A stretch of 64,000 bases of DNA from assembly GCF_015999305.1 (NCBI RefSeq), contig NZ_JAEAGP010000001.1:992001-1056000 (forward strand), read 5' to 3'. The stretch is from Erythrobacter sp. YJ-T3-07. GTDB taxonomy: Bacteria; Pseudomonadota; Alphaproteobacteria; Sphingomonadales; Sphingomonadaceae. The notes under the pieces were generated by a model that ran no database searches, was not told where the DNA came from, and was given only the letters and a program-made list of their open reading frames with translations. Shown here piece after piece: positions 51,204-63,950 of the stretch; position 1 is the stretch's first letter; every line of letters starts with the position of its first letter. A program made the translations under genes and the position numbers.

Positions 51204-52274
51204 CTAAAGCACCTCGTCCTCGTCCAGCAGCGTGGTCGGCGGGTGGGGCGGTTCGCTGACCGCCAGCGCATCGGCGATGCTGCGTGCGCCGTGACCGACG
51301 CCATCCAGCGTCTCGACCTCGGCGATATGGAACAGCGCGTCGCCCTGGTTGACCACCGGCAGGGTCGCGTGGCCGATGATCACGCCGTCGACCGGGCTGA
51401 CCAGTTCCTGTGCGTCCTCGCCGAACAGGCCGCCGACCACCGCCAGCATGTCGCCCTGCCGCACCACGTCGCCCGACTTGCGCACCCGGCGCGATACCCC
51501 GCCGCGCGGCGCGCGCACCCAGCTTGAGCGGTTGGCCCGGGTCGGCACCTTGACCGCCGCGAGCCCGTCGTCGAGCTCGATCATCCCGATATGCGCCAGC
51601 ACGCGCAGCACGCCGCTGACCCCGACATTGATCGCGTAGCGGTCGAACCGCAGCGCCTCGCCCGCTTCCAGCAGCAGCATCGGCGTCTCGCGATCATGCG
51701 CGAGCGCGCGCATCGATCCGGGGCGCAGCGGGCTCTCGATGATGATTGGCGGCGCGAAGGCCATCGCCAGTTCGGTGAGGTACGGACTGCCCGATGCGAT
51801 GCGGATCTGCGGCAGGTTGTACCGGTGGACCGCAGCAGTGTGCAGGTCGATGCCGAGCGAGCAGCGGTCGATCACCTGTTCGAGGAAGGTATGCGCCAGC
51901 TGCGCGGCGAGGCTGCCGTTCTCGTAACCCGGAAAGCTGCGGTTGAGATCGCGCCGGTCGGGCAGGTAGCGGCTGTGCGAGGCGAAACCGTAGATATTGA
52001 CCGCCGGGGCAAGGATCAGCGTGCCTGCCATCGCGCCCGGCATCAGGTGGTCGAGCAGCCGCTGGATGATCGCGGTCCCGACGATCTCGTCCCCATGGAT
52101 CGCCGCGCTGACGAACACCGCCGGGCCGGGCTTCTCCCCGTGCAGCACTTTCAGCGCGAGCGATGCGTCGAGGCCGGTGACCTGCTGGCTGACCGGGATG
52201 GTCAGGATTTCGGAACTGCCCGGCGCGATCGCGCGGTCGTGAATGCGGAAGGGCTCTGGCGCGCTGGATTGCAT
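51204..52274 (-). CDS. Succinylglutamate desuccinylase/aspartoacylase-family metallohydrolase
   Basis: A 356-residue protein from the ATG at 52274 (a TTG one codon upstream is possible). The zinc ligands are in [15 protein letters not shown] (HGDE) and [13 protein letters not shown] (downstream His). The catalytic Glu lies in the C-terminal half ([11 protein letters not shown]). The N-terminal strand-rich part [15 protein letters not shown] is typical, with an Arg-Asn-Arg substrate anchor in DLNRSFPG. Proteins of this type deacylate N-acylated amino acids; substrate unknown. It is convergent with the small lipoprotein gene and divergent from smpB. Confidence 0.9.
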   Translation of the reverse strand: MQSSAPEPFRIHDRAIAPGSSEILTIPVSQQVTGLDASLALKVLHGEKPGPAVFVSAAIHGDEIVGTAIIQRLLDHLMPGAMAGTLILAPAVNIYGFASHSRYLPDRRDLNRSFPGYENGSLAAQLAHTFLEQVIDRCSLGIDLHTAAVHRYNLPQIRIASGSPYLTELAMAFAPPIIIESPLRPGSMRALAHDRETPMLLLEAGEALRFDRYAINVGVSGVLRVLAHIGMIELDDGLAAVKVPTRANRSSWVRAPRGGVSRRVRKSGDVVRQGDMLAVVGGLFGEDAQELVSPVDGVIIGHATLPVVNQGDALFHIAEVETLDGVGHGARSIADALAVSEPPHPPTTLLDEDEVL

Positions 52275-52390
52275 CAATCAGGAATAGCCACGCTGCGGCC
52301 GCGCTGCGCAAGCGCAGGCGCGATTTCATCCCCACTCCTTGCGCGCGCCCCTTTCCCTTTCGTCCGCGCGCCCCTACATCGCGGCCCCTT

Positions 52391-52873
52391 ATGGCACGTC
52401 CCAAACCTCCTACCTTCGACAAGCGCAAGACCGTCGCCGAGAACCGGCGCGCGCGGTTCGACTATGCGGTCGAGGAAAAGTTCGAGGCAGGCATCGCGCT
52501 GCAGGGTACCGAGGTCAAATCGCTGCGCTCGGGCGAGGCGACGATCGCCGAATCCTATGCCGAGGTGCGCGACGGGGAGGCATGGCTGATCAATGCCAAC
52601 ATCCCCGAGTACACCCACGGCAACCGCCTGAACCACGAGCCCAAGCGCCCGCGCAAGCTGCTGCTGCATGAACGCGAGATCGAGAAGCTGCTAGGTGCGG
52701 TTGAGCGCAAGGGAATGACGCTTGTACCCCTGTCGATGTATTTCAACGGGCAGGGTCGGGCGAAGGTCGAACTGGCGCTGGCCAAGGGCCGCCAGACCAA
52801 GGACAAGCGCGACTATCTCAAGGATCGCGACTGGCAGCGCGACAAGGCACGGATCCTGCGCGACCGGGGGTAG
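52391..52873 (+). CDS. smpB: SsrA-binding protein SmpB
   Basis: A 160-residue tmRNA-binding protein for ribosome rescue. The N-terminal [20 protein letters not shown] with [20 protein letters not shown], then [20 protein letters not shown], and the C-terminal [20 protein letters not shown] are all SmpB hallmarks. The basic C-terminal tail ([14 protein letters not shown]) enters the mRNA channel. Length is normal. It is separated from the aspartoacylase-like gene by 116 bp and reads into the DUF2062-cckA pair. ssrA itself was not seen in the window. Confidence 0.97.
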   Translation: MARPKPPTFDKRKTVAENRRARFDYAVEEKFEAGIALQGTEVKSLRSGEATIAESYAEVRDGEAWLINANIPEYTHGNRLNHEPKRPRKLLLHEREIEKLLGAVERKGMTLVPLSMYFNGQGRAKVELALAKGRQTKDKRDYLKDRDWQRDKARILRDRG

Positions 52874-53037
52874 TTTCAGGTGCGCTGGGAAGGGCGGATT
52901 TTGCGACGATCCGGGCCGGATGATTAATGAACCAGCCACCCCGTTTCGGCTAGTGCTCCGGCGCCTCTACTATGGGGTAAAACGACGACCCCCGGCTTGC
53001 CCTTCGGCATGGCCGACACCACTATCGAACGAGCATT

Positions 53038-53646
53038 ATGAGCCAGCCATCAGATAGCCTCCACAAGCCGTCCGCACGTTCGGCAACGTGGAGCTACCTG
53101 CGTCGATATACCGACCGGGAAAAGCTGGCCGAAAGCCGTGTCTTGCGGCCCATTGCGCACCGTTTCCTCAGCCCCGAACTGTGGCGCTTCACCCGCCGCA
53201 ACGTGCCGCGCGGCGTCGCGCTCGGCCTGTTCGCAGGGTTCGTTATCCCGTTCGGCCAGATATTCCTCGCTCTGGTGCTCGCCTTTACCGTGCGCGCCAA
53301 CGTGCCGATCGCCAGCGCGACCACGCTGGTGACCAATCCGCTGACCTTCCCGTTCTGGCTGTGGGCAGCCAACCGGGTCGGCCACAAGGTGCTGACCATC
53401 ATTCCCGATGGCGGAAACGTTCTGTTGCCGCAGGACGGGCTGATGACGCTTGGCGGCCTGTTCGAGGCAGCGGGCGCGACCGTGTTCGGTTTCTTCATCT
53501 TCGCTGCGCTGTTTCCCCCGATCGGTTATGTCCTGACCAAGTGGATATGGCGCGCCGCCATGGGCCGGCGGCGCAAGAAACGGCTTAAGCGCGGTTCGAT
53601 CGCCCGCGAAGCGACCGCCGCGCCATCGCAGGCAACGCCATCGTGA
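53038..53646 (+). CDS. DUF2062 membrane protein
   Basis: A 202-residue protein. The DUF2062 pattern is visible: RNVPRGVALGLFAGFVIPFG, then IASATTLVTNPLTFPFWLWA with the conserved Asn-Pro, and a later membrane segment GATVFGFFIFAALFPPIGYV. A basic C-terminal tail (GRRRKKRLKRG) is cytoplasmic. The family has no settled function; members with a glycosyltransferase domain exist, but this one is the membrane part alone. The stop overlaps the cckA GTG by 4 bp, a conserved neighbour arrangement in sphingomonads. Confidence 0.88.
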   Translation: MSQPSDSLHKPSARSATWSYLRRYTDREKLAESRVLRPIAHRFLSPELWRFTRRNVPRGVALGLFAGFVIPFGQIFLALVLAFTVRANVPIASATTLVTNPLTFPFWLWAANRVGHKVLTIIPDGGNVLLPQDGLMTLGGLFEAAGATVFGFFIFAALFPPIGYVLTKWIWRAAMGRRRKKRLKRGSIAREATAAPSQATPS

Positions 53647-56078
53647 AGCCATTCGCTCAGCCTGGCGCCGGGGGAACCCCGCTCGGCTGGCTGGTCCTGC
53701 TGCTCGCGCTGGTGGTCAGCGTTGCGGCGGTATGGCTGCTGAGCGACCTGCCGATCCTGACCGCAGCCTATGCAGGCGGGCTCGCGACGCTGATGACCCT
53801 CCTGATCGTTCTGCGCGGCAAGGCCGCCGGTGCGGAGCGGGTGGAACTGGCACCGCCCGACTGGAGCGTGACGCTCACTGCGATCGACCAGCCCGGAGCG
53901 CTGGTTGCGATCACCGACCGCGCGAACCGGCTGGTCTGCGCGAGCGCGTCGTTTTCCTCCCGCTTCGGGGTCGAGAAGGCTCCGCCCAATCTCGCCCTGA
54001 GCGAGGAGGCCGCTGCCGAAGCGCTGCTCAGAACTGCGCGCGAGGCATGGCGCGAAGGGCGCGCACACGCGGCGCACCTCTCGCTCGGCAAGGATGATGT
54101 GCGCTGGGAGGTCGAGGCGCAGCGGGCGGGGCGGGGCGAGGATCACCTCGTCTGGCGCTTCCGCCCTGAATCGAGTGAAGATCTCGCCAGCGACATATCG
54201 CAGTTGGTGACCGGTGCGCTGGGCAGGATGCTCGGCCGGGCAGGGGTGGTGGCCGCGCTGGTTACCGCCGAAGGCACCGTACGCGCAGCCTCGCCTGCAT
54301 TTGCAGAGCGCGCTGCGGGTGACCCTTCGACCACGCTGGTCGGCCGCGAATTCGCCGATTTCCTCCGGCTCGACGAACGCGAGCGGATATATTTTGCCCG
54401 CGCGGGGCGGGAGGGCGAGCCCTTCCAGCTGATCCACGTGCCGCTCAACGATATCGACGACGAATGGGCCGCCAACCCGCAGGATGCCCCCTCGCTGATG
54501 CTGCTGGTGGAGGCGCATGTCGCTTTGGCCGAGCATGTCTCCGCCGATACCGCGCCCAAGGTGGAGTCGCTGATCGAGGCCCTGCCGCTGGGCCTGGCGA
54601 TGACCGATCGCGACGGACGCTTCCTGTTCGCCAACCCCTCTTTCCTGCGCGCGGTCGGGCGGGCCGAAAAGGGCTTGCCGACGTTCCCCTCCGATCTGGT
54701 CGTGCGCGAGGACAAGGGCGCGATCTCCGACGCGGTGCGCCGGTTCGGCAAGGGTGGGGTGGCGAGCGGCGACGTTGCGGTTCGGCTCGAAACCGCGCCG
54801 GGTGAGCCAGTCTCGCTGGGCCTCGCGAGCGTGCGCGGGCTGGGCGAACCCGCCGTACTGCTGTCGCTGGTCGATTCGAAGGAAGAGACCGAGCTCAAGC
54901 GGCAGATCGCGCAGGCGAGCAAGATGCAGGCGATCGGCCAGCTGGCGGGCGGCGTGGCGCACGATTTCAACAACGTGCTGACCGCGATCATCGGCTATTG
55001 CGACCTGATGCTGCTGCGCCACATGCCGGGCGACAGCGATTATGACGACATCCAGCAGATTCGCGCCAATTCGAACCGCGCGGCGAGTCTCACCCGCCAG
55101 CTGCTTGCGTTCAGTCGCCAGCAGACGCTGCGCCCCGAGGTGCTGCAACTGCCCGACGTCATCTCCGAGGTCAGCCAGTTGCTCAAGCGCCTGCTGGGCG
55201 AGAAGATCGAACTGCGCGTGCGGCACGATCGCGATCTTGGTCCGGTCCGCGCCGATCCGGGGCAGCTCGAACAGGTGATCGTGAACCTGGCGGTCAATGC
55301 GCGCGATGCGATTGCCGCGCAGGGCGACGGAACGGGCACGCTGGTGATGTCGACCCGCAAGGTCTCGCTCAAGGAAACGCGCAGCCTCGGCCCGGACATG
55401 CCGCCCGGCGACTACACCGCGCTGATCGTGCGCGACACTGGCGGCGGGGTTCCGGCCGCGGTGATGGGCAAGATCTTCGATCCCTTCTTCACGACCAAGG
55501 AACTGGGCAAGGGCACCGGGCTGGGCCTGTCGACCGTCTATGGCATTATCCGCCAGTCGGGCGGCTATATCTATGCCGAGAACGTGGGCCCTCGCGATGG
55601 GCTGGGCTCCGGTGCCGCCTTCACTGTCTATTTGCCTGTGCACCACGGCGCGCCCACTGCGGAAGAGCGCCGCGCCGATCCGGACGAGCCAGCGCGGCGC
55701 TGGTCCGGCGGTGGCCGCGTGCTGCTGGTCGAGGACGAGGATATGGTCCGCGCGGTGGCCGAGCGCGCGCTGGTCCGCGCGGGCTTCACCGTCACCGCCC
55801 AGCCCGACGGTGAGGACGGCCTCGCCGAGATCGCCAATGGCGGCGTCTTCGACCTGGTAGTCTCCGACGTGGTGATGCCGGGAATGGACGGTCCTGCGAT
55901 GGCTCGCGCGATCCGCAAGCTGAAGCCCGACCTCCCGATCCTGTTCATGTCGGGCTATGCTGAGGAAACTCTGCGCAACGAGATCAGCATCGACAACATG
56001 TATTTCATCGCCAAGCCATTCAGCGTGGAACAGATCTCACGCAAGGTTGGTGAGGTGTTGGGCGCTGCAAGCGGCTGA
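53643..56078 (+). CDS. cckA: Hybrid sensor histidine kinase CckA
   Basis: An 811-residue kinase starting at a GTG that overlaps the DUF2062 stop. Two membrane helices near the N-terminus are followed by PAS-like regions (around residues 90-400). The kinase core has the H-box His440 in AGGVAHDFNNVLTAI, the N-box NLAVNARDAI and G-boxes DTGGGVPAAVMGK and GKGTGLGLSTVYG. The receiver domain has phospho-acceptor Asp742 in DLVVSDVVMPGMDG and Lys in FIAKPFS. CckA phosphorylates ChpT, which passes phosphate to CtrA and CpdR in alphaproteobacterial cell-cycle control. It is just upstream of recA. Confidence 0.96.
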   Translation: MKPFAQPGAGGTPLGWLVLLLALVVSVAAVWLLSDLPILTAAYAGGLATLMTLLIVLRGKAAGAERVELAPPDWSVTLTAIDQPGALVAITDRANRLVCASASFSSRFGVEKAPPNLALSEEAAAEALLRTAREAWREGRAHAAHLSLGKDDVRWEVEAQRAGRGEDHLVWRFRPESSEDLASDISQLVTGALGRMLGRAGVVAALVTAEGTVRAASPAFAERAAGDPSTTLVGREFADFLRLDERERIYFARAGREGEPFQLIHVPLNDIDDEWAANPQDAPSLMLLVEAHVALAEHVSADTAPKVESLIEALPLGLAMTDRDGRFLFANPSFLRAVGRAEKGLPTFPSDLVVREDKGAISDAVRRFGKGGVASGDVAVRLETAPGEPVSLGLASVRGLGEPAVLLSLVDSKEETELKRQIAQASKMQAIGQLAGGVAHDFNNVLTAIIGYCDLMLLRHMPGDSDYDDIQQIRANSNRAASLTRQLLAFSRQQTLRPEVLQLPDVISEVSQLLKRLLGEKIELRVRHDRDLGPVRADPGQLEQVIVNLAVNARDAIAAQGDGTGTLVMSTRKVSLKETRSLGPDMPPGDYTALIVRDTGGGVPAAVMGKIFDPFFTTKELGKGTGLGLSTVYGIIRQSGGYIYAENVGPRDGLGSGAAFTVYLPVHHGAPTAEERRADPDEPARRWSGGGRVLLVEDEDMVRAVAERALVRAGFTVTAQPDGEDGLAEIANGGVFDLVVSDVVMPGMDGPAMARAIRKLKPDLPILFMSGYAEETLRNEISIDNMYFIAKPFSVEQISRKVGEVLGAASG

Positions 56079-56114
56079 TTTACAGCGTTTCATCTCGCGT
56101 TCTGAAAAATATCC

Positions 56115-56129
56115 GTTCCCCCCTTGTTC
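56115..56129 (+). promoter_or_regulatory. LexA (SOS) box upstream of recA
   Basis: GTTC (56115-56118), seven bases, GTTC (56126-56129), the direct-repeat LexA operator of alphaproteobacteria. It lies 77 bp upstream of the recA ATG and 36 bp after the cckA stop. It predicts that recA is induced by DNA damage, like uvrA in this window. Confidence 0.85.
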
Positions 56130-56206
56130 TATCGGAACATAAGCGGTACATACTGCTCATGTCGAAAAGGCGAGAGCCTCTCTAGGAACATGAAGGAGGG
56201 CGTGCG

Positions 56207-57271
56207 ATGGCTGCTGCGAAACTGAAGCTGGTAGACGATAAGGAAACCAACGTGGACCGTCAAAAAGCGCTCGACGCGGCACTCGCACAGATCGACCGCG
56301 CATTCGGCAAGGGTTCGGCGATGAAGCTGGGCTCGAAGGAAACGATGAATGTCGAATCGATTTCGACCGGCTCGCTCGGTCTGGATATCGCGCTCGGCAT
56401 CGGCGGCCTGCCCAAGGGCCGGGTGATCGAGGTCTATGGGCCGGAAAGCTCGGGCAAGACCACTCTGGCGCTGCATGTGATCGCAGAAGCGCAGAAGGCT
56501 GGCGGTACCGCCGCCTTCGTCGACGCCGAACACGCGCTCGACCCGGTCTACGCCAAGAAGCTGGGCGTCGATATCGACGAACTGATCGTCTCGCAGCCCG
56601 ATACGGGCGAGCAGGCGCTTGAAATTACCGACACGCTGGTCCGCTCCAATGCGATTGACGTGTTGGTGGTCGACTCGGTGGCCGCGCTGGTCCCGCGTGC
56701 CGAAATCGAAGGCGAGATGGGCGATAGCCACGTCGGCCTTCAGGCACGCCTGATGTCCCAATCCCTGCGCAAGCTGACCGGGTCGATCAACCGTTCCAAG
56801 TGCATGGTCATCTTCATCAACCAGTTGCGGATGAAGATCGGCGTGATGTACGGCAATCCGGAAACGACCACCGGGGGCAATGCGCTCAAGTTCTACGCCA
56901 GCGTGCGACTCGACATCCGCCGTACCGGCCAGATCAAGGACCGCGACGAAATTATCGGTAACTCCACACGTGTGAAAGTGGTCAAGAACAAGGTCGCACC
57001 GCCGTTCAAGCAGGTCGAGTTCGATATCATGTACGGGCAGGGCATTTCCAAGATCGGCGAGATCCTCGACCTCGGCGTGAAGGCGGGCGTTGTCGAGAAG
57101 TCCGGCTCCTGGTTCTCCTACGACAGCATCCGGATCGGGCAGGGCCGCGAAAACGCGAAGACCTTCCTGAAGGAAAATCCCGAAATTTGCGACAAGTTGG
57201 AGGCTGCGATCCGCGGCAAGACCGACGACGTCGCCGAGGAGATGATGGTCGGCCCTGACGCGGAGGACTGA
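56207..57271 (+). CDS. recA: Recombinase RecA
   Basis: A 354-residue strand-exchange ATPase and LexA co-protease. It has Walker [14 protein letters not shown], the Walker B-like strand [10 protein letters not shown], the L1 loop [18 protein letters not shown], and the ATP-sensing Gln/Asn strand [20 protein letters not shown] with L2. The C-terminal domain is acidic (PDAED tail), which tunes DNA binding. The ATG at 56207 follows GAAGGAGGG. A LexA box upstream and a strong hairpin terminator downstream make it a single-gene SOS unit. Confidence 0.99.
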   Translation: MAAAKLKLVDDKETNVDRQKALDAALAQIDRAFGKGSAMKLGSKETMNVESISTGSLGLDIALGIGGLPKGRVIEVYGPESSGKTTLALHVIAEAQKAGGTAAFVDAEHALDPVYAKKLGVDIDELIVSQPDTGEQALEITDTLVRSNAIDVLVVDSVAALVPRAEIEGEMGDSHVGLQARLMSQSLRKLTGSINRSKCMVIFINQLRMKIGVMYGNPETTTGGNALKFYASVRLDIRRTGQIKDRDEIIGNSTRVKVVKNKVAPPFKQVEFDIMYGQGISKIGEILDLGVKAGVVEKSGSWFSYDSIRIGQGRENAKTFLKENPEICDKLEAAIRGKTDDVAEEMMVGPDAED

Positions 57272-57313
57272 TCGCTTCTTCTCAAGCGGGCGCGAGGAAG
57301 CGCCCGGGAACCC

Positions 57314-57364
57314 GGAAAACCGGTTGCGTCGCTTTCCTCTGGAAGCCTCGCGGCCGGTTTTTCC
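57314..57364 (+). terminator. Rho-independent terminator after recA
   Basis: The outer stem GGAAAACCGG (57314-57323) pairs with CCGGTTTTTCC (57354-57364) with one bulged base, and inner complementary stretches (GCGTCGC... and GCG) extend it. The T-run is inside the right arm. A smaller hairpin GGGCGC-GCGCCC precedes it at 57288-57305. It lies 43 bp after the recA stop and before the alaS gene. Confidence 0.8.
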
Positions 57365-57478
57365 GTTGTCTGGCGCAGTGCTGCCTGATGCCTGACGTAA
57401 CCTGCACCGTTGATCCCGCAGCAATGCCCTTCGTGAAAGCTTGTCGGCCACGGCCTTCTTGCCTAACTCGGCTGGATC

Positions 57479-60139
57479 ATGACCAGCACCAACGACCTCC
57501 GCCGGACCTTCCTCGAATTCTTCGAATCGCGCGACCACAAGCGTGTCGCCTCGGCGCCACTGGTGCCGCACAACGATCCGACCCTGATGTTCGTCAACGC
57601 GGGCATGGTGCCGTTCAAGAACGTCTTCACCGGCCTCGAAACGCCCCCGGCGCCCCGCGCAGTCAGCGCGCAGAAGTGCGTGCGCGCAGGCGGCAAGCAC
57701 AATGATCTCGACAATGTGGGCTACACCGCGCGGCACCACACCTTCTTCGAGATGCTCGGCAATTTCTCGTTCGGCGACTACTTCAAGGAGCAGGCGATCC
57801 ATAATGCGTGGACGCTGCTGACCGAGGAGTTCGGGCTCGACAAGAATCGCCTGCTCGCCACAGTCTATCACACCGATGACGAGGCGTTCGATCTATGGCG
57901 CAAGATTGCAGGGCTTCCCGAAGACCGCATCATTCGCATCGCGACCAAGGACAATTTCTGGGCGATGGGCGATGATGGCCCATGCGGCCCGTGCTCCGAA
58001 ATCTTCTGGGATCACGGCGATCACATCCCCGGTGGCCCTCCCGGCTCGCCGGAAGAGGATGGCGACCGCTTCGTCGAGATATGGAACCTCGTGTTCATGC
58101 AGAACGAGCAGCGGGGCGGCGAAATCATCGGCGACCTGCCCAACCAGAATATCGACACCGGCATGGGGCTTGAGCGGATCGCCGCTGTTCTCCAGGGTGT
58201 CCACAACAACTACGACACCGACACCTTCCGCACGCTCATCGAATCCACCGAAGCCCAGCTTCACGCCGACGCGACGGATCAGACCATCGCCAGCTATCGC
58301 GTAATCGCCGATCACCTGCGCGCGACAGGCTTCCTGATCGCGGACGGGGTGCTCCCGTCGAACGAAGGGCGCGGCTACGTGCTGCGGCGGATCATGCGGC
58401 GCGCGATGCGCCACGCGCATCTGCTGGGCGCGAAGACGCCGCTGATGCACCGCCTCGTCCCCACGCTGGTCGGCGAAATGGGCCAGGCCTATCCCGAACT
58501 CGGCCGTGGCCAGGCGCTGATCGAGGAAACGCTCGAACGCGAAGAGACTCGCTTCCGCGAAACGCTGGAGAAGGGCCTGCGTCTGCTCGACGAGGCGACC
58601 GGCTCGCTGGGCAAGGGCGATCAGCTCGACGGCGAGGTCGCGTTCAAGCTCTACGATACCTACGGCTTCCCCTACGACCTGACCGAAGATGCGCTGCGTG
58701 GTCAGGGCATCGCGGTTGATCGTGAAGGGTTCGACGCTGCGATGGCGCGCCAGCGCGAGGCAGCACGTGCGGCGTGGAAGGGCAGCGGTCAGGCCGCGGA
58801 CAGCGAAGTCTGGTTCACCATTGCCGAGCGTGAAGGCGCGACCGAGTTCACCGGCTATTCCGCCACGCAAGGCGAAGGCCAGGTGGTCGCGATCGTGAAG
58901 GACGGCGTCGAAGTGACGTCGGCGGCGGCTGGCGAAGATGTCGTGCTGCTGACCAACCAGACGCCCTTCTACGGCGAGAGCGGTGGCCAGAGCGGCGACA
59001 GCGGCAGCATAACCACGCACGACGGCCTGCGGATCGCGGTGCGCGACACGGGCAAGCCGCTCGGTCGGCTCCACACGCATCAGGGCACGATCGAAGCTGG
59101 TGAAGTGCGCGTGGGCGACGAGGTCCGGCTGACCGTCGACGAGCAGCGCCGCAACCGCATTCGTGCCAATCACTCAGCAACCCATCTGCTTCATGCGGCA
59201 CTGCGCCGGCGCCTGGGCGATCAGGTCACCCAGAAGGGCTCGCTGGTGGCGGAGGATTACCTGCGCTTCGACTTCTCCTACCCGGAAAAAATCGACCGGG
59301 AAGGGCTCGACCGGATCGAGCAGGATGTGAACTCCCAAATCCGTGGCAATTCCGAAGTCGGCACCCGGCTGATGACACCCGACGACGCGGTCGCCGCAGG
59401 AGCGATGGCGCTGTTTGGGGAAAAATACGGCGACGAAGTCCGCGTGCTTTCGATGGGGCGCGATGCCGACGCGGAATTCTCGATCGAGCTGTGCGGCGGC
59501 ACCCATGTGGAACGGACCGGCGATATCGGCCTGTTCGCGATCATCGGCGAATCGTCGGTGTCCTCGGGCGTCCGGCGGATCGAGGCCCTGACCGGTAATG
59601 CCGCCAGCGAATATCTGCGCACCCGAGCGAACGCGCTCAATGAGATCAGTGGCAAGCTGGGCGCTACGCCCGATGCGGCCGTCGCGCAGCTCGATGCCCT
59701 GCTTGCGCAGCGCAAGACGCTCGAGCGGGAGTTGGCCGACGCCAAGCGTGCACTTGCCCTGTCGGGCGGGGGTGGCGATGGGCCGCAGGTCAGCGACGAG
59801 ACGATCAATGGTGTGACCTTCAGCGGTCAGGTGATCGAGGGGCTGGATCCCAAGGAACTTCGCCCGCTGCTCGACGCCGCAAAACAGCGCCTTGGCTCTG
59901 GGATCGCCGCGATCTGCGCGACCAATGACGGCAAGGCCGCTTTCGCGGTCGCTGTTACCGACGATCTGACCGATCGTTTCAGCGCTGTCGAACTGGTCCG
60001 CGCCGGTGTTGCCGCGCTTGGTGGCAAGGGCGGCGGCGGCCGGCCGGATATGGCGCAAGGCGGCGGCCCCGATGCGGCTAACGCCGGGGCCGCGCTTGAT
60101 GCGGTACGGGGCGCGCTGGCTGAGGCGGTAAACGCCTAG
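57479..60139 (+). CDS. alaS: Alanyl-tRNA synthetase
   Basis: An 886-residue class II synthetase. The aminoacylation domain begins [14 protein letters not shown] and includes [33 protein letters not shown] and a later [15 protein letters not shown]. The editing domain carries the zinc-binding motifs [12 protein letters not shown] and [15 protein letters not shown]. The C-Ala domain ends with a glycine-rich [16 protein letters not shown] segment, typical of AlaRS. Length is normal. It follows recA in the conserved recA-alaS order. Confidence 0.98.
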   Translation: MTSTNDLRRTFLEFFESRDHKRVASAPLVPHNDPTLMFVNAGMVPFKNVFTGLETPPAPRAVSAQKCVRAGGKHNDLDNVGYTARHHTFFEMLGNFSFGDYFKEQAIHNAWTLLTEEFGLDKNRLLATVYHTDDEAFDLWRKIAGLPEDRIIRIATKDNFWAMGDDGPCGPCSEIFWDHGDHIPGGPPGSPEEDGDRFVEIWNLVFMQNEQRGGEIIGDLPNQNIDTGMGLERIAAVLQGVHNNYDTDTFRTLIESTEAQLHADATDQTIASYRVIADHLRATGFLIADGVLPSNEGRGYVLRRIMRRAMRHAHLLGAKTPLMHRLVPTLVGEMGQAYPELGRGQALIEETLEREETRFRETLEKGLRLLDEATGSLGKGDQLDGEVAFKLYDTYGFPYDLTEDALRGQGIAVDREGFDAAMARQREAARAAWKGSGQAADSEVWFTIAEREGATEFTGYSATQGEGQVVAIVKDGVEVTSAAAGEDVVLLTNQTPFYGESGGQSGDSGSITTHDGLRIAVRDTGKPLGRLHTHQGTIEAGEVRVGDEVRLTVDEQRRNRIRANHSATHLLHAALRRRLGDQVTQKGSLVAEDYLRFDFSYPEKIDREGLDRIEQDVNSQIRGNSEVGTRLMTPDDAVAAGAMALFGEKYGDEVRVLSMGRDADAEFSIELCGGTHVERTGDIGLFAIIGESSVSSGVRRIEALTGNAASEYLRTRANALNEISGKLGATPDAAVAQLDALLAQRKTLERELADAKRALALSGGGGDGPQVSDETINGVTFSGQVIEGLDPKELRPLLDAAKQRLGSGIAAICATNDGKAAFAVAVTDDLTDRFSAVELVRAGVAALGGKGGGGRPDMAQGGGPDAANAGAALDAVRGALAEAVNA

Positions 60140-60163
60140 CCATACGCGCGCTCGGACATTTGT

Positions 60164-60352
60164 TTAGCGGGCGCCGCTGCCGGCGCGACGCGTATCGGGC
60201 TGGCTGCCACGGCTGAGGTCGTCACCGCCGGTATCGGCAGGCCTGGAGGCGTCCCGGCGAGCGGACGGCTTGGCCTTGCCGCTTCCTTGCTGATTTTGCG
60301 GCTTGAACTTCTCGTCGTTCGGGATCGGCTTGGTCGGGTCGATGTCGGACAT
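60164..60352 (-). CDS. Tiny hydrophilic hypothetical protein
   Basis: A 62-residue protein from the ATG at 60352, preceded by GGAGA 6-7 bp upstream. It starts MSDIDPTKPIPNDEKFKPQN and is rich in Asp, Lys, Pro, Ser and Arg, with no hydrophobic core, so it is probably disordered. Similar short MSD/MTD-led proteins occur in sphingomonad genomes, but no function is known. It lies between the converging alaS and the CPA2 antiporter gene, and a slightly longer frame in another phase (to 60375) is less protein-like. Confidence 0.6.
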   Translation of the reverse strand: MSDIDPTKPIPNDEKFKPQNQQGSGKAKPSARRDASRPADTGGDDLSRGSQPDTRRAGSGAR

Positions 60353-60401
60353 TTAAATTCTCCTTTCCCTACCAATGGTTGGCAGCGGAAGAAGGTCCGG
60401 A

Positions 60402-62204
60402 TCAGTCGGAAGGCAGATCTGCCGGGACATTCGAAGGCGCAGTTGCTGATACGGTGCTGGTGCGCAGCTTGGGCGCGTATTCGAGCGCGCCTTCAGTCTG
60501 AATCTGCTTGCGCATCTCGTCCCGCTTTTCGTGGATCGAGGCGATCACCGGCCCCATGGCGACTCCGATATCCACCAGCACGGCCTCCGACAGCTGGAGC
60601 GAGCTTTCGAGCGTTTCCGGCACCGCGTGGCTCGCGCCCGCCTGATAGAGCAAGGCGGCATGGCTGGCGTCGCGGGCACGCGCGACGATCAGCAGATCGG
60701 GGTAGTTGCGCCGCAGCCGTGCGACCAGCTGCTGGGCGAGAACCGGCGCATCCATCGTCAGCACGATTGCGGAGGCATCTTCCACTCGCAGTGCACGCAG
60801 CGTTTCCAGCCGAGCGGCATTGCCGAAGATGACATTGTAGCCATCGCGCTTGTCCTGCAGCGCCAGGTCCGCATCGGACTCGATTGCGACATAGGGCTTC
60901 TCGTGCACGCGCAGCATGTCTGCGATCAGGCGGCCGACACGCCCGCCGCCCACCACGATCACCCGGCCCGCCGGGGCGGACTGGTCGCGGGCGGGATCGG
61001 GCACCGGGTCTACCCTGCGGGCAACCGCTCGTCCGACGAAGGCCAGCAGCGGGGTTACGGTGAGACCAATCGCGGTGACGATCTGCCAGAACTGCGTGGT
61101 TCCCGGCTGGATCAGCATCGCGGAGCTTGCGGCGGAAAGCACGATCAGCGTGGTTTCCGAAGGGCTCGCCATCAGGATGCCAGTCTCGGTCGCCGTGTTG
61201 CGCCGCGCGCCCATCATGCGCAGCAGCAGCCCGGTAACCAGCGCCTTGAAAGACAGCACCAGCACCACCGCGGTCAGGATGATCCCGACATTGTCGGCGA
61301 GCGCCTTCAAATCGATGCTCATCCCGATCGTAATCAGGAAGATACCGAGCGCGAGGCCCTTGAACGGCTCGATGATCGTTTCGACCTCGCCGTGGAAATC
61401 GGTCTCGGCGATCAGCAGCCCTGCGATCAGCGCGCCCACGATGGGGGAGAGGCCGGTGATCCCGGTGGCGAGACTGGCGCCGATCACCACCACAAGCGTG
61501 GCCGCGAGGAACACCTCCGGGCTCTTCGTACGTGCAGCCTGCGCGAACAGGACCGGCAGGGCATAGCGGCCCAGGATCAGCAGGACCGCGATCACTGCCG
61601 CGCCCTGCCACAGCGTGGTCCACAGCCCGGTGAGCCCGTCGGCCTGTGCATAAGGGGCGAGCGCGCCGAGCATGAAGATGATCGGGACGATCGCGATATC
61701 CTCGAACAGCAGCATCGAGAGCGCGGCCTTGCCGACCGGGGAACTCGTCCCCGAAATCGGCAGCACGATCGCGGTCGATGACAGCGCCAGCGCCAGGCCC
61801 AGCGCCATCGCTCCGGTCCAGTACTGGCCCATCATCGCCAGCACCAGCGCGATCGAGGTGCCGATGATCGTCAGCTCGAGCGCGCCGAGCCCGAAGACCA
61901 GCTTTCGCATCTGCCACAATCGGTTGAACGACAGTTCCAGCCCGATGGTGAACAGCAGCAGGATGATTCCGAACTCGGCGAAGATCGCGAGGGAATCGGG
62001 CTCGGATATCGTGACCGCCGTCAGCCATTCGATTTCAGGTGTCAGCGCGCCGAGCCCGTAGGGGCCGACGAGAATGCCGATCAGCAGGAAGCCGATAACG
62101 GGCGTGATCCGGAAACGGGCGAACAGCGGGATGACGATGCCCGCTGCGCCCAAAATCACCAGCGCGTCGGACAGCGCAGTCGTCGGTTGAAGTTCACCTG
62201 CCAC
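60402..62204 (-). CDS. CPA2-family cation:proton antiporter with TrkA-N domain (KefB/YbaL-like)
   Basis: A 600-residue protein. About twelve to thirteen helices (residues 12-380) form the exchanger, with conserved Pro/Gly and acidic residues in GLSPIVGALIAGLLIAETDF and EFGIILLLFTIGLELSFN. A cytoplasmic TrkA-N (RCK) domain follows, with the nucleotide motif VIVVGGGRVGRLIADML and FGNAARLETLRALRVEDA. Such proteins are glutathione- or NAD-gated K+ efflux systems or K+/Na+:H+ antiporters; the gating ligand is not readable. It is transcribed from a position 60 bp downstream of the GNAT-nitrilase gene. Confidence 0.92.
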   Translation of the reverse strand: MAGELQPTTALSDALVILGAAGIVIPLFARFRITPVIGFLLIGILVGPYGLGALTPEIEWLTAVTISEPDSLAIFAEFGIILLLFTIGLELSFNRLWQMRKLVFGLGALELTIIGTSIALVLAMMGQYWTGAMALGLALALSSTAIVLPISGTSSPVGKAALSMLLFEDIAIVPIIFMLGALAPYAQADGLTGLWTTLWQGAAVIAVLLILGRYALPVLFAQAARTKSPEVFLAATLVVVIGASLATGITGLSPIVGALIAGLLIAETDFHGEVETIIEPFKGLALGIFLITIGMSIDLKALADNVGIILTAVVLVLSFKALVTGLLLRMMGARRNTATETGILMASPSETTLIVLSAASSAMLIQPGTTQFWQIVTAIGLTVTPLLAFVGRAVARRVDPVPDPARDQSAPAGRVIVVGGGRVGRLIADMLRVHEKPYVAIESDADLALQDKRDGYNVIFGNAARLETLRALRVEDASAIVLTMDAPVLAQQLVARLRRNYPDLLIVARARDASHAALLYQAGASHAVPETLESSLQLSEAVLVDIGVAMGPVIASIHEKRDEMRKQIQTEGALEYAPKLRTSTVSATAPSNVPADLPSD

Positions 62205-62264
62205 GGGCCGACCATATCAAGCCTGCCCAGCCGTTGAAGGCCTGAAATGAGCGAAAATGCGTGA

Positions 62265-63860
<1,596 letters not shown>

Positions 63861-63950
63861 ATCCTTGAGCTTCGCCTGGCGTACTTCCAGGCGGGCCTTG
63901 GTCTTGTCGGTGGTCGAGATCGGATCGTCTCCTGTATGCAGTGTTCAACG